DNA of 64,000 bases from Pseudohaliea rubra DSM 19751 (GCF_000764025.1 NZ_KN234747.1:62001-126000); one strand, 5' to 3'; shown: positions 38,299 through 47,589, numbered from the stretch's first letter. Notes: generated by a model from the sequence alone, not told the origin. Numbers and translations: made by a program.

Positions 38299-38907
38299 TT
38301 GATACGTTTTTTCAGAAAGTCTGACAAAATGACACAGTATGCCATCCCGGGTCGTTCCCTCAACAGCCTCCAGCTCACACTTATCTTCTCCGTTGCGCTG
38401 CCGCTGATTCTGCTCTCTGCCCTGGCCACGCGTGTGATTCTCAGCGAGCTCAACGCCTCCCGGGAGCAGTCCCTGAAAGGGGACCTCGCGCTCGTCGCCC
38501 GGGCGATCCACGGACCGGTCAATGAGGCCCTCCATCGGGGCAGCCGTGCCAGCCTGGAAGCGAGCCTGGATTCCGTCTTTTCCCTGGGCCGGGTCTATGG
38601 GGCCTCGGTCTATGACCGGGAGGGGCGGCGTATCGCCGCGGCCGGCGCCACGGAGCGCGACATGGCCGACAGCCGCATCACCCGCCGGCTGTCCAGCTCC
38701 GGCGAGACCCAGGAGGACTACCGGGAGATCGATGGTGAGGAGGTGTTCTCGCACTTTTTGCCGCTGTTCGATGCTCACGGCCAGGCCAGCGGTTTCATCC
38801 AGCTAAGCCGGCGCGAAACAGATTTCCAGGCGGCGCTTCAGCAGCTTACCTGGGCCGTGTGGGCCGGCTGGCGCGGGGTTTTGCGCACGAGCTGGGGGCG
38901 CCGCTGA
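38299..38907 (+). CDS. sensor histidine kinase, N-terminal membrane sensor fragment (gene disrupted)
   Basis: First 185 or so residues of a membrane sensor kinase: TM1 (about residues 22-46, LQLTLIFSVALPLILLSALAT) and a periplasmic domain of about 140 residues (GRVYGASVYDREGRRIAAAG). After LQQLTWAVWAGW, where TM2 should begin, the frame runs into a stop at 38907, while the kinase part continues in another frame from about 38845. TM2 and HAMP are missing in every frame, so an out-of-frame internal deletion is the simplest explanation. ATG at 38329 is an alternative start. Confidence 0.7.
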   Translation: MIRFFRKSDKMTQYAIPGRSLNSLQLTLIFSVALPLILLSALATRVILSELNASREQSLKGDLALVARAIHGPVNEALHRGSRASLEASLDSVFSLGRVYGASVYDREGRRIAAAGATERDMADSRITRRLSSSGETQEDYREIDGEEVFSHFLPLFDAHGQASGFIQLSRRETDFQAALQQLTWAVWAGWRGVLRTSWGRR

Positions 38908-39515
38908 GCGTGATCGAAGGCCGGGCCCGACGCATCGCCCGGCGCAGCCCGGATGCGGAGCCGGACCTGCAGGCGCTGCGGTTGCAGGTGCAGCGGGTCG
39001 AGGCCCTGGTCCAGGATCTCCTCGATTACACCGGTGGTGCTCCGCGCGGTCGCGTAGACCGCTTTCCGGCGCGGGTCCTCGCCGAAACCGCCCTGCAGAC
39101 GCTGCGCCAGGAGGCCGGTGACGGCGCGCCGCGCCTGACGCTGGCAGCGGGCACCGGCAGCGACGCGCTGCTCCGGGCCGACGAGCGCCGCCTTGAACTC
39201 GCGCTCCTGAACATCCTCCGCAACGCCCGCCAGGCGGCGGCGGGCGTCGTCACCCTCGCCGTTCACGGTGACGGTGACGGGATCGTTTTCGAGGTGCGTG
39301 ATGACGGCCCGGGTCTGACCGCGGCGCCGGAGGTGCTGCTGCAGCCCTTCTGGAGCTCCAAGCCCTCGGGCGAGGGCTCAGGCCTCGGTCTTGCCATCAG
39401 CGCGGCCATCGTCGAGGAGCACGGCGGCAGCCTCAGCCTGCGCAATGGCGACAAGGGCGCTATCGTCACCCTGCGCATGCCCTGTGATGGCGGGCTGGCG
39501 GGGGGTGAGCTATGA
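38859..39515 (+). CDS. sensor histidine kinase, cytoplasmic kinase core (gene disrupted)
   Basis: The catalytic part of the kinase begun at 38299. H-box FAHELGAPLSVIEGRA (His near residue 10 from the GTG at 38859), N-box LLNILRNARQAA, G1 DDGPGL and G2 GEGSGLGLAI are all intact, so a 218-residue soluble kinase could still be made from the GTG at 38859 or by frameshifting. The stop overlaps the response regulator start by ATGA (39512-39515), so these form one two-component operon. Whether it still responds to any signal is doubtful without the link to the sensor domain. Confidence 0.75.
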   Translation: MGRLARGFAHELGAPLSVIEGRARRIARRSPDAEPDLQALRLQVQRVEALVQDLLDYTGGAPRGRVDRFPARVLAETALQTLRQEAGDGAPRLTLAAGTGSDALLRADERRLELALLNILRNARQAAAGVVTLAVHGDGDGIVFEVRDDGPGLTAAPEVLLQPFWSSKPSGEGSGLGLAISAAIVEEHGGSLSLRNGDKGAIVTLRMPCDGGLAGGEL

Positions 39516-40873
39516 CTGGCGAGCCCGTACTGCTGGTGGAGGACGATGCGGAGCTGCGCAAGCTGCTCTGTGAGGAACTGGAGGGTGAGGGCCTCGTGCC
39601 GCTGCCGGCGGCGGACCTCGCCGCGGCGAAGGCGTTGCTCGCCGAGCAGCCCGTGGCGCTGGTAATCAGTGACCTGCGGCTCCCGGACGGCGAAGGCACG
39701 GCGCTGCTGCCGCTCCTCGACCGGCTCACGCCGCGGCCGGCCATGCTGCTGATCACGGCCTTCGGTACCGTGCGCCAGGCCGTTGATGCACTGCGTGCCG
39801 GGGCGGACGATTTCCTGACCAAGCCGCTGGACTTCGACCACCTGCAGCTCACCGTGCGCCGGCTGCTGGCGGCGCGGGCCCGGGACCGGGAGCTGGACCG
39901 CTACCGGGAGCTGCTGGCCATGCCCAATTTCCATGGTCTCTATGGCAGCAGCGAGGCGATGCAGGGTTTCTTCGAACGGCTGCGGCGGGTGGCCCGGGCC
40001 CAGGGACCGGTGCTGCTGCTCGGTGAGAGCGGCACCGGCAAGGAGCTGGCGGCGCGGGCCGTGCACGCGGAGAGTGGCCGGCACGATGGCCCCTTCCTGG
40101 CGGTGAACTGCGGGGCCATCCCCGGCGAGCTGCTCGAGAGCGAGTTCTTCGGTCATTTATCCGGTGCCTTTACCGGCGCCCGCAGCCGGCGGCCGGGGCT
40201 GCTGCAGGAGGCCGACGGTGGCACGCTGTTCCTGGACGAGATCGGCGAGATGCCTTCGGCACTGCAGGCCAAGCTCCTGCGCGTGCTCGAAGATGGCAGC
40301 TTCCGCGCCGTGGGCAGCGACCAGGAGCAGAAGGTGGATGTGCGCATCGTGGCCGCCACGCACCGGGATATCGAGGCGGCGGTGGCCGAGGGCAGCTTCC
40401 GCGAGGACCTTTACTATCGCCTTGAGACCTTTGCGCTGCGGCTGCCGCCGCTGCGCGAGCGTGGCGAGGACTGGTTGGCGCTGACCCGTTTCTTCCTCAC
40501 CCGCTTGCGGCAGGAGACCGGTTCGGCGGTGACCGGTCTCAGTCCGGCGGCCCTGGATCTGCTCGCGACCTACCCCTTTCCCGGCAATGTGCGGGAGCTG
40601 CAGAACATCCTCGAGCGGGCCGTGGCCTTCTGCGACGGACGGCAGCTTGAGCCCGAACACCTGCCGGCACGGGTGCAGGAGCGCTCCGCGGTGCCCGGGC
40701 CGGCGCCCGGCGCCCCCTGGGACGACTGGCCGACCCTGGACACACTGCAGCAACGCTACCTGCACCGGGTGCTCGAGCACGTGGCCGGTAACAAGCAGCA
40801 GGCGGCGCGTATCCTCGGCGTGACCCGGCGCACGCTGTACCGCTGGCTCGAGGACCATGGGCCCGCCGGCTGA
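39512..40873 (+). CDS. NtrC-family sigma-54-dependent response regulator
   Basis: Transcription activator of 453 residues. Receiver domain (residues 5-120) with acidic pocket VEDD, phospho-Asp in VISDLRLPDG and Lys in LTKPLDFD; AAA+ domain with Walker A GESGTGKE, the sigma-54 contact loop GAFTGA and Walker B GGTLFLDEIGEM; C-terminal Fis-type helix-turn-helix NKQQAARILGVTRRTLYRWLE. All functional residues are present. Coupled to the disrupted kinase gene upstream; targets unknown. Confidence 0.93.
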   Translation: MTGEPVLLVEDDAELRKLLCEELEGEGLVPLPAADLAAAKALLAEQPVALVISDLRLPDGEGTALLPLLDRLTPRPAMLLITAFGTVRQAVDALRAGADDFLTKPLDFDHLQLTVRRLLAARARDRELDRYRELLAMPNFHGLYGSSEAMQGFFERLRRVARAQGPVLLLGESGTGKELAARAVHAESGRHDGPFLAVNCGAIPGELLESEFFGHLSGAFTGARSRRPGLLQEADGGTLFLDEIGEMPSALQAKLLRVLEDGSFRAVGSDQEQKVDVRIVAATHRDIEAAVAEGSFREDLYYRLETFALRLPPLRERGEDWLALTRFFLTRLRQETGSAVTGLSPAALDLLATYPFPGNVRELQNILERAVAFCDGRQLEPEHLPARVQERSAVPGPAPGAPWDDWPTLDTLQQRYLHRVLEHVAGNKQQAARILGVTRRTLYRWLEDHGPAG

Positions 40874-40892
40874 CCGTGGGCGGCGCCGGGGC

Positions 40893-43800
40893 TTAGTGAA
40901 AGTCGCGGGATTGCACGCCGAGTCCGTTCAGCTCCTCGGTCATGTCGAACAGCGCCCCGGCCATCACGTGGATCACACCGTCGCGCACCTCCACAGTGCC
41001 CTTCACCAGCAGCAGCCGCGCGTTCATGAGGGCGGCGCGAAAGCGCTCCTGCACGCGAGGCCAGACCACTACGTTGGCGTTGCCGGTCTCGTCTTCCAGG
41101 GTGAGGAAGACGACGCCGGAGGCCGTGCCCGGCCGCTGCCGGCAGGTGACCAGCCCGGCGATACGCACGAAGCGGCCGCTGTTGAGGGTGGCGAGGTCCG
41201 CCTGGCGCTTACAGCGGTCGAAAGGTGCGCGGTCGCGGAGCAGGGCGAGCGGATGGCTGCGCAGCGTGAGGGACAGGGCGCGGTAGTCGGCGAGCACTTC
41301 CTCGGCCACGCCGGGGGCAGGCAGGGCGACGGCGTCGTCCAGGGCAGTGACTGACTCGGCGGCCTCATAGGCGAGGAGCGGTTTCGATGCCTCCATGGCG
41401 AGTACCTGCCACTGCGCCTGGCGCCGGTGGCCGCTGAGGTGGGCCAGGGCATCGGCGGCGACCAGCGCCTGCAGATCGCCCTTGTTGAGTCGCGCGCGGC
41501 GGCGTAGATCCGCCACCTGGGTGAAGGGGCCGTTCCGGCGCGCTTCTGCCAGCCGCGTGGCGCCCTCCCGGGACAGGCCCTTCACCAGCCGCAGGCCGAG
41601 ACGGATCGGGCCGCGGGCTGGCTGCGGGTCGGCCTGGTCCAGCACAAGCTGGTGATCCCAGTCGCTCGCGTTCACGTCTACGGGCAGCACCAGCACGCCG
41701 TGACGGCGCGCGTCCTGCAGCAGCTGCGAGGGGGTGTAGAAGCCCATGGGCTGGCTGTTCAAGAGGCCCACGTAGAACGCCGCCGGGTGGTGGCACTTGA
41801 GCCAGGCGGAGACGTAGGCCAGCAGCGCAAAGCTCGCCGAGTGCGATTCCGGGAAGCCGTAGCCGCCGAAGCCCTTGATCTGGTCGAACAGCCGCTGGGC
41901 GAAGCCCTGGTCGTAGCCGCGCGCGATCATGCCTTCGGTCAGCTTCTGCTCGAAGCTGAGCAGCTTGCTGTCCTTGCCCCAGTTGGTGATGGCCCGGCGC
42001 AGAGCGTCGGCCTCGCCGCCGCTGAAGCCCGCGGCAACCATGGCCAGGCGGATCACCTGCTCCTGGAAGATGGGTACGCCGAGGGTGCTTTCCAGCACGC
42101 CGCGGATGGCGTCGTCCGGGTAGCTGACCGGCTCCAGCCCCTGGCGCCGGCGCAGGTAGGGATGGACCATGTCGCCCTGGATCGGCCCCGGGCGAACGAT
42201 GGCGATCTCGATCACCAGGTCGTAGAAGCAGGCGGGCTTCAGCCGCGGCAGCATGGTCATCTGCGCCCGGGACTCGATCTGGAACACACCGATAGAGTCC
42301 GCCTGCTGCAGCATGCGGTAGGTGGCTGCGTCTTCCCGCGGCACGTCGGCGATGCTCGTGATGCGCGCCTGGTAGCCGCCGACCAGTTCCAGACTCTTGC
42401 GTATCGCCGAGAGCATGCCGAGCGCGAGGATGTCGACCTTGAGAAGCCCCAGGGCCTCGATGTCCTCCTTGTCCCACTGGATCACCGTGCGTTCGGGCAT
42501 CGACGCGTTCTCCACGGGCACCAGGTTCGACAGCGGCCCCCGCGAGATGACGAAGCCGCCCACGTGCTGTGACAGGTGCCGAGGGAAGCCGAGCAGCTCC
42601 TGCACCAGCGTGTAGAACAGCTGCGCCGTGCGGCCCTGCCCGGTCACGCCCTGTTCCTCGAAGCGCTTTTCCAGGTCCCGGGTCTTGTCCCACCAGGCGA
42701 GAGACCTCGCCAGGTCTTCGACAAATATCGGATCCAGCCCCAGGGCCTTGCCGACGTCGCGCACGGCGCTGCGCGCCCGGTAGGTGATCACCGTGGCGGC
42801 GAGTGCCGCCCGGCGGCGGCCGTACTTCTCGTAGATGTACTGGATGACCTCCTCGCGGCGCTCGTGCTCGAAGTCCACGTCGATGTCCGGCGGCTCGTCG
42901 CGCTCGCGGGAGATGAAGCGCTCGAAGAGCAGGGACACCTGCTCCGGCGACACCTCGGTGATGTGCAGGCAGTAGCAGACCACGGAGTTCGCCGCCGAGC
43001 CGCGCCCCTGGCATAGGATGTTCCGCTCCCGGGCGAAGCGGACCACGTCGTGCACGGTGAGAAAGTAGTACTCGTATTCGAGTTCGTGGATGAGGGCGAG
43101 CTCGTTGTCGATGCGCTCGCGGATTGCCGCCGGCGTGCCCCGCGGCCAGCGCGACCGCTCGCCGGCGGCGACCAGCTCGCGAAGGTAGCCCGTCGCCGTG
43201 TGGCCCGGGGGCACCAGCTCCTCCGGGTACTCGTAGCGCAGCTCACCCAGGCTGAAGCTGCAGCGGGTCGCGATGCGTGCCGTCTCGGCCAGCAGCTCCT
43301 CGGGGTAGAGTGCCTGCAGCTGTCCGATACTGCGCAGGTGCTGCTGGGCATTGGGCAGGCGCCGGCGCCCCAGGCGCTCCACGGAGGTGTTGTGGAAGAG
43401 CGCCGTCATCACATCGTGCAGCGGCTTGCGCTGCGCCGTGTGCATGCGCACATCACCGCAGGCCACCAGCGGCAGCCCGAGTTCGGCCCCGAGCCGGTTG
43501 AGGGCGAGGTAGCGCGCCACCTCGCCGTTGCCGAGGAGGTAGTGCACCCCCAGCCACACCCGCCCGGGGCACAGGCGCGCCAGCTGCCGGCCATAGCCGC
43601 GGGTTTCTTCGCCTGAATCTTCCGGCAGCCAGAGTAGCAGGCAGCGCTTCAAGTGGAAGATCACGTCCCGCAGCGTCGCCCGGTACTGCCCCTTGGGGCT
43701 GCGCCGCCGCGCCAGGCTGATCAACCCCGACAGCTCCCCGTAGGCCGCCCGCGACGGCGCCAGCGCCACCAGCCGCACCCCCTCGACGAGATTGAACTCG

Positions 43801-44003
43801 CTGCCGATGATCAGCGGCAGGCCGCATGCCTTCGCCGCGACGTGAGCCTTTACTGCGCCTGCGAGCGAGCATTCATCGGTGATCGCCAGGCCGCCGTAGC
43901 CCAGGGCTGCCGCGCGCTGCACCAGCTCCTGCGGGTGCGAGGCGCCGCGGAGGAAGCTGTAGCAGCTGAGGCAGTGGAGTTCGATGTAGGCGCTGGGTGG
44001 CAT
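40893..44003 (-). CDS. dnaE2: error-prone DNA polymerase DnaE2
   Basis: C-family translesion polymerase of 1036 residues. PHP domain at the N-terminus (ELHCLSCYSFLRGASHPQEL), catalytic Asp motif in DIDVDFEHERREEVIQYIYEKYGR, HhH and OB domains at the end, finishing in SRDFH as DnaE2 proteins do. ATG at 44003 is chosen because the frame upstream reaches only a TTG at 44090 that abuts the LexA box. In most bacteria dnaE2 is last in an imuA-imuB-dnaE2 operon; here nothing resembling imuA or imuB lies upstream or downstream in the window. Confidence 0.95.
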   Translation of the reverse strand: MPPSAYIELHCLSCYSFLRGASHPQELVQRAAALGYGGLAITDECSLAGAVKAHVAAKACGLPLIIGSEFNLVEGVRLVALAPSRAAYGELSGLISLARRRSPKGQYRATLRDVIFHLKRCLLLWLPEDSGEETRGYGRQLARLCPGRVWLGVHYLLGNGEVARYLALNRLGAELGLPLVACGDVRMHTAQRKPLHDVMTALFHNTSVERLGRRRLPNAQQHLRSIGQLQALYPEELLAETARIATRCSFSLGELRYEYPEELVPPGHTATGYLRELVAAGERSRWPRGTPAAIRERIDNELALIHELEYEYYFLTVHDVVRFARERNILCQGRGSAANSVVCYCLHITEVSPEQVSLLFERFISRERDEPPDIDVDFEHERREEVIQYIYEKYGRRRAALAATVITYRARSAVRDVGKALGLDPIFVEDLARSLAWWDKTRDLEKRFEEQGVTGQGRTAQLFYTLVQELLGFPRHLSQHVGGFVISRGPLSNLVPVENASMPERTVIQWDKEDIEALGLLKVDILALGMLSAIRKSLELVGGYQARITSIADVPREDAATYRMLQQADSIGVFQIESRAQMTMLPRLKPACFYDLVIEIAIVRPGPIQGDMVHPYLRRRQGLEPVSYPDDAIRGVLESTLGVPIFQEQVIRLAMVAAGFSGGEADALRRAITNWGKDSKLLSFEQKLTEGMIARGYDQGFAQRLFDQIKGFGGYGFPESHSASFALLAYVSAWLKCHHPAAFYVGLLNSQPMGFYTPSQLLQDARRHGVLVLPVDVNASDWDHQLVLDQADPQPARGPIRLGLRLVKGLSREGATRLAEARRNGPFTQVADLRRRARLNKGDLQALVAADALAHLSGHRRQAQWQVLAMEASKPLLAYEAAESVTALDDAVALPAPGVAEEVLADYRALSLTLRSHPLALLRDRAPFDRCKRQADLATLNSGRFVRIAGLVTCRQRPGTASGVVFLTLEDETGNANVVVWPRVQERFRAALMNARLLLVKGTVEVRDGVIHVMAGALFDMTEELNGLGVQSRDFH

Positions 44004-44091
44004 GAGCTGGACGGTAGTCTCACATTCCGTGGCAGGGTCGGGGATTAACTTCGCGGTGAGCCTGCGCGGGCACGGCACGCCGTGAGCCAAA

Positions 44092-44111
44092 TACTGTATA
44101 TTTATACAGTA
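44092..44111. promoter_or_regulatory. LexA (SOS) box
   Basis: TA-CTGT-N8-ACAG-TA with an all-A/T centre, matching the E. coli LexA consensus at every conserved position. It lies 88 bases before the dnaE2 ATG and about 245 bases from the divergent sbtA-like gene. Expected to repress dnaE2 until DNA damage. Confidence 0.92.
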
Positions 44112-44356
44112 TTGCTGTGCAAGGTGCCGATGATCTCGTGGCGAGGTTGCTCATGCCTTGAGTGCAGGGGTAGCATCAGCTGCGATCAGATGGTGACCTG
44201 TGAGGTCTGTCCTGAAGCTGGGGCTGCCGGGAAGGCGCGGTCGATGGTGCTCAGCGTTGCGGGGGCGCTGAGGGCGTTCCTGCACGGCAAGACTGGGCCC
44301 GGGATGTTCCTGTCCGTGAACGGTCGTGGAAAGCACGACACAAGCAGCGAAGTCTC

Positions 44357-45382
44357 ATGAAGGTGCTTGCCATGAGTGGTACATTTTTCGCTAACCTGAC
44401 CTCCCCCCCGTTGCTTTTCTTTTGTCTTGGTCTGCTTGCCACCTTTGCACGCTCGGACCTCGATATTCCCAACCCGGTCGCGAAAGCTGTTTCCATTTAC
44501 CTGTTGCTCGCTATTGGCTTCAAGGGCGGTGTCGCGCTGTCCGAGAGTCCTTTCTCTGTCGATGTGCTGCTGGCGCTGGGCGCAGCGCTGCTGCTTGCTG
44601 CGGCTGTTCCGGTGTTCGTCTACTTCATGATCTCGCGCTGGTTCGATGCTGCCGATGCCGCCGCCGTTGCCGCCACCTACGGCTCGATCAGCGCCGTGAC
44701 CTTTGTCACGGCAACCCATTACCTCGATAGTCTCGGCATAGCCTGGGGCGGGCATTTTGTAGCCGCCATGGCGTTGATGGAGGCGCCGGCGATTGTTGTC
44801 GGGCTCTATCTTTATCGACGAAGCGCTGGCAAGGGCACAGAAGCGGGTGCCGGGGGCGTCGAGGAAACGACACTGTCGGAGCTTCTGCGGGAGGCTTTTC
44901 TCAATGGGTCGGTAGTCCTGATCCTCGGTAGCCTCCTGATCGGCTGGGTCAATGGCAAAGACGGGATGGATCAGCTCGCTCCCTTCGTCAAGGCGCCTTT
45001 CGTCGGGATGCTCTGTATCTTTTTGCTGGATATGGGGCTGGTGGCCGCGCGCCGGCTTCGTGACCTGCAAGCCGCCAGTAGCCAGGAGCAGTCCGTTCCG
45101 CTGACGTCCATGGTGGGCTTTGCAGTGCTGTTACCCGCGTTGAACGGTAGCGTCGCCCTGCTCCTGGCCGTGCTGGCCGGTATGTCCGAGGGTGATGCCC
45201 TGCTCCTGACGATTCTCGGTGCCAGCGCCTCCTACATCGCCGTGCCCGCGGCGATGCGTCTGGCGCTGCCCGCGGCCAACCCCGGTATCTACCTCACCAT
45301 GGCCCTCGCTGTGACCTTTCCACTCAATATCATTCTCGGGATCCCGCTTTTCCATCTGATCATCCAGATTATCGCCAACTGA
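44357..45382 (+). CDS. SbtA-like sodium-dependent bicarbonate transporter
   Basis: Inner-membrane protein of 341 residues, about ten helices in two inverted halves, with the SbtA-family features FKGGVALSESPF, the TYGSISAVTFVTA motif in the first half and LLTILGASASYIAVPAAMRLALP in the second. SbtA proteins of cyanobacteria are Na+/HCO3- symporters. The next gene, 22 bases downstream, is a PII-like protein, the regulator normally paired with SbtA. ATG at 44372 is an alternative start. Confidence 0.88.
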   Translation: MKVLAMSGTFFANLTSPPLLFFCLGLLATFARSDLDIPNPVAKAVSIYLLLAIGFKGGVALSESPFSVDVLLALGAALLLAAAVPVFVYFMISRWFDAADAAAVAATYGSISAVTFVTATHYLDSLGIAWGGHFVAAMALMEAPAIVVGLYLYRRSAGKGTEAGAGGVEETTLSELLREAFLNGSVVLILGSLLIGWVNGKDGMDQLAPFVKAPFVGMLCIFLLDMGLVAARRLRDLQAASSQEQSVPLTSMVGFAVLLPALNGSVALLLAVLAGMSEGDALLLTILGASASYIAVPAAMRLALPAANPGIYLTMALAVTFPLNIILGIPLFHLIIQIIAN

Positions 45383-45404
45383 CCTACGACCAGAGGACTG
45401 CGCC

Positions 45405-45701
45405 ATGCACCCCTGCAAACGCATAGAAATTATCGTTGAGCGATCACAGATCGATCGGTTGGGCAGGCTCCTGGCCGCGGCTGGCGCCCCGGACTACACC
45501 CTTATTCATCACGCGGGTGGTCATGGCGACAGGGGCCATCGCCGTGCTGACGACGTTACCGACACAGACGAAAACTGCGTATTCATTCTCGCCGTCGAGC
45601 AGGATGAGGTTGTGGCTGCTGTTGTGGAAGGCGTAAAGCCGATCCTGCAACGGGTCGGCGGCACATGCCTGGTAACGGAGGCCGTCTGGACAGGCAGCTA
45701 G
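45405..45701 (+). CDS. SbtB-like PII family protein
   Basis: A 98-residue PII-fold protein: RIEIIVERSQIDRLGRLLAAAG, the shortened T-loop (ADDVTDTDENCVFI) and the B-loop/C-terminal VKPILQRVGGTCLVTEAVW. In cyanobacteria SbtB binds adenine nucleotides including cAMP and gates SbtA. The C-terminal CGPxGC redox switch of some cyanobacterial SbtB proteins is absent. Pairing with the SbtA-like gene supports the call. Confidence 0.82.
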   Translation: MHPCKRIEIIVERSQIDRLGRLLAAAGAPDYTLIHHAGGHGDRGHRRADDVTDTDENCVFILAVEQDEVVAAVVEGVKPILQRVGGTCLVTEAVWTGS

Positions 45702-46011
45702 GGTGGCCACAGCTCGACCGACGGAGTGAGCAACACCCTTTCTGTCATTTCGGTCACCCGCCAGGGCGCGCTTGGAAATACCGTCCTGCGCCCGAAAGAA
45801 TAACCGGGTGGCTCCGCTCTTTCCCGCCACCGAGAAATTACACAAGGAGGGATGCACTACCGGACGTAGCTGCGGAGTCTGCTGCATAACAAGGCGGGGC
45901 GGCGGGACACGCGTTCCACTCGTGACGATACTTATTATCGGGTAACGTTCCCGCGGAAACCTCGCTTTGAACTGATGGTTCCCGCACTCGGTGCGCCAGG
46001 CCTTATGCCCT
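45702..46011. other. 310-base gap without a recognised gene
   Basis: No credible reading frame, terminator or repeat seen. It contains a 14-base near-palindrome at 45947-45960 (GTTCCCG/CGGAAAC) and an AAGGAGGG at 45845-45852 that is not followed by a plausible gene. Confidence 0.5.
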
Positions 46012-46341
46012 ATGAGAAAGACGGACAGGAAAACCGACAATGCCATCCGCAAGGTCCTGACGGACGCCTGCGAACTCGCGCGGGGACACCACGAAGGCTT
46101 CGAATGGCTCACGCATTTCGTAAACTATGACGATCTTCCCGGTTCTTTGTCCGTCGTGTGTGTCTACGATACCAGGGCAAACCTGGCCAGAGCCGACAGG
46201 GAGGGCATGCGTGCCCTGGTCAGGGAAAAGCTGGCGGCGATCGATATCCGGCTGAGCGATAGCCGGCGGCAGGTAGGTTTCGATAGTGAAGAGGCCTGTC
46301 AGGAAGAAAATCGCGGCAAGTGGAAGGAGCGTTTCAGCTAG
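46012..46341 (+). CDS. conserved small protein of unknown function
   Basis: A 109-residue soluble protein beginning MRKTDRKTDNAIRKVLTDACELA, with FEWLTHFVNYDDLPGSLSVVCVYDT in the middle. Similar proteins occur in marine gammaproteobacteria and are sometimes labelled Fis-type regulators, but no helix-turn-helix is evident. ATG at 46012 preferred over a GTG at 45991. Confidence 0.65.
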   Translation: MRKTDRKTDNAIRKVLTDACELARGHHEGFEWLTHFVNYDDLPGSLSVVCVYDTRANLARADREGMRALVREKLAAIDIRLSDSRRQVGFDSEEACQEENRGKWKERFS

Positions 46342-46533
46342 CGCTTCCCTCTGAGCTGCAGGCCGGCTCTGCACTGCACGGCGGCAGCCATGCCCGCTTT
46401 TTCGTGCGGGTCCATCAGTCTGACCGGCGGCGTCTGGTAAGCACCCGCAGGCCAAGCCGCGATATTTTTCCGGTTTCCGTACAAACCCACCCCCGACGCG
46501 TAGACTGGTTTTACGATGACCAGGAGATCGGGA

Positions 46534-47589
46534 ATGATCCAATCCGTAAACGGCAGCGGTGGAGGCCCTTCGGGCCCACCGGACCTGTTCGAATTATTGA
46601 AGAAATTCACCAGCGGCGGCCCTCCGGGTGGTCGTGCCGCTGGCCTTTTTGTCGGCATCATTGCACTCGTGCTACTGGCCTGGGGTGTCCTGACCTGTTT
46701 TTACACGGTGCAGCCGGAGGAGCGGGCCGTGGTCAAGCGCTTCGGTTCCGTCACGGGCATCACCGATCCGGGCCTGCACTTCAGGCTGCCCTTCGGCATC
46801 GACCAGATCCAGTGGGTGGCGACCGAGCGCGTGCTCAAACAGGAGTTCGGCTTTCGCACCCGGGATACCCGCCAGGGCGAGCGCTCCAGCTACAGCGAGG
46901 CCCAGTTCGAGGACGAGTCCCTGATGCTCACCGGCGATCTCAACATGATCGACGTGGAGTGGGTGGTGCAGTATCGCATCGATGACCCCATCAAGTTTCT
47001 CTACGAGATGCGCGAGCCCACGCGCACCCTGCGCGATATTTCCGAGTCGGTCATGCGCCGGATTGTCGGGAACATGCTCGGCTCCGAGGTTTTGACGATC
47101 GGCCGCGTGGAGATTCAGCAGAAGGCCGGGGAGGAGATCCAGGAAATCATGGACCAGTACGATGCCGGCATTCGAATCAGCACCGTCGAAATGCAGGACG
47201 TGGTGCCGCCCCCGGCTGTACAGCCAGCCTTTAACGAGGTCAACGAGGCGCGCCAGGAGCGGGAGCGGATGATCAACGAAGCGCAGAAGCGCGTTAACCA
47301 GGAAATCCCCAACGCCGAGGGTGCTGCTCTGCGCACCGTGGCCGAGGCCAAGGGTTATGCGACGGAACGGGTCAACCGGGCCGACGGCGAGAGCATCCGC
47401 TTCAGTGCCGTGCTGGCCGAGTACCAGCAGGCGCCCACGGTGACGCGCACGCGGTTGTATCTGGAAACCCTGAACGAGGTGCTGCCGGGGATCGGCCAGC
47501 TGCTGGTCGTGCAGGAGGGACAGGTGGGTCCGTTCCCCCTGCTCGACGTGAACCGGTCAGAGACGCGTGCCTCCGGGGGTGACCAATGA
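46534..47589 (+). CDS. hflK: FtsH protease modulator HflK
   Basis: Membrane-anchored SPFH/prohibitin-family protein of 351 residues which with HflC forms the periplasmic cage around FtsH and modulates its proteolysis. N-terminal Gly/Pro-rich cytoplasmic segment, one TM helix (about residues 40-60), SPFH domain (TVQPEERAVVKRFGSV), then a long coiled coil (NEARQERERMINEAQKRVNQ). ATG at 46534 has an AGGAG site 7 bases upstream; an ATG at 46516 is the alternative. Stop overlaps hflC (ATGA). Confidence 0.95.
   Translation: MIQSVNGSGGGPSGPPDLFELLKKFTSGGPPGGRAAGLFVGIIALVLLAWGVLTCFYTVQPEERAVVKRFGSVTGITDPGLHFRLPFGIDQIQWVATERVLKQEFGFRTRDTRQGERSSYSEAQFEDESLMLTGDLNMIDVEWVVQYRIDDPIKFLYEMREPTRTLRDISESVMRRIVGNMLGSEVLTIGRVEIQQKAGEEIQEIMDQYDAGIRISTVEMQDVVPPPAVQPAFNEVNEARQERERMINEAQKRVNQEIPNAEGAALRTVAEAKGYATERVNRADGESIRFSAVLAEYQQAPTVTRTRLYLETLNEVLPGIGQLLVVQEGQVGPFPLLDVNRSETRASGGDQ

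Noticed and set aside
41365-43014. Second long open frame inside dnaE2 on the same strand
   Set aside because: Shifted frame of dnaE2, giving a Gly/Arg/Pro-rich sequence without homology; dnaE2 itself is intact.
44082-44360. Cys-rich short open frame over the LexA box region
   Set aside because: It would start inside or beside the SOS box, has no ribosome site and no recognisable family.
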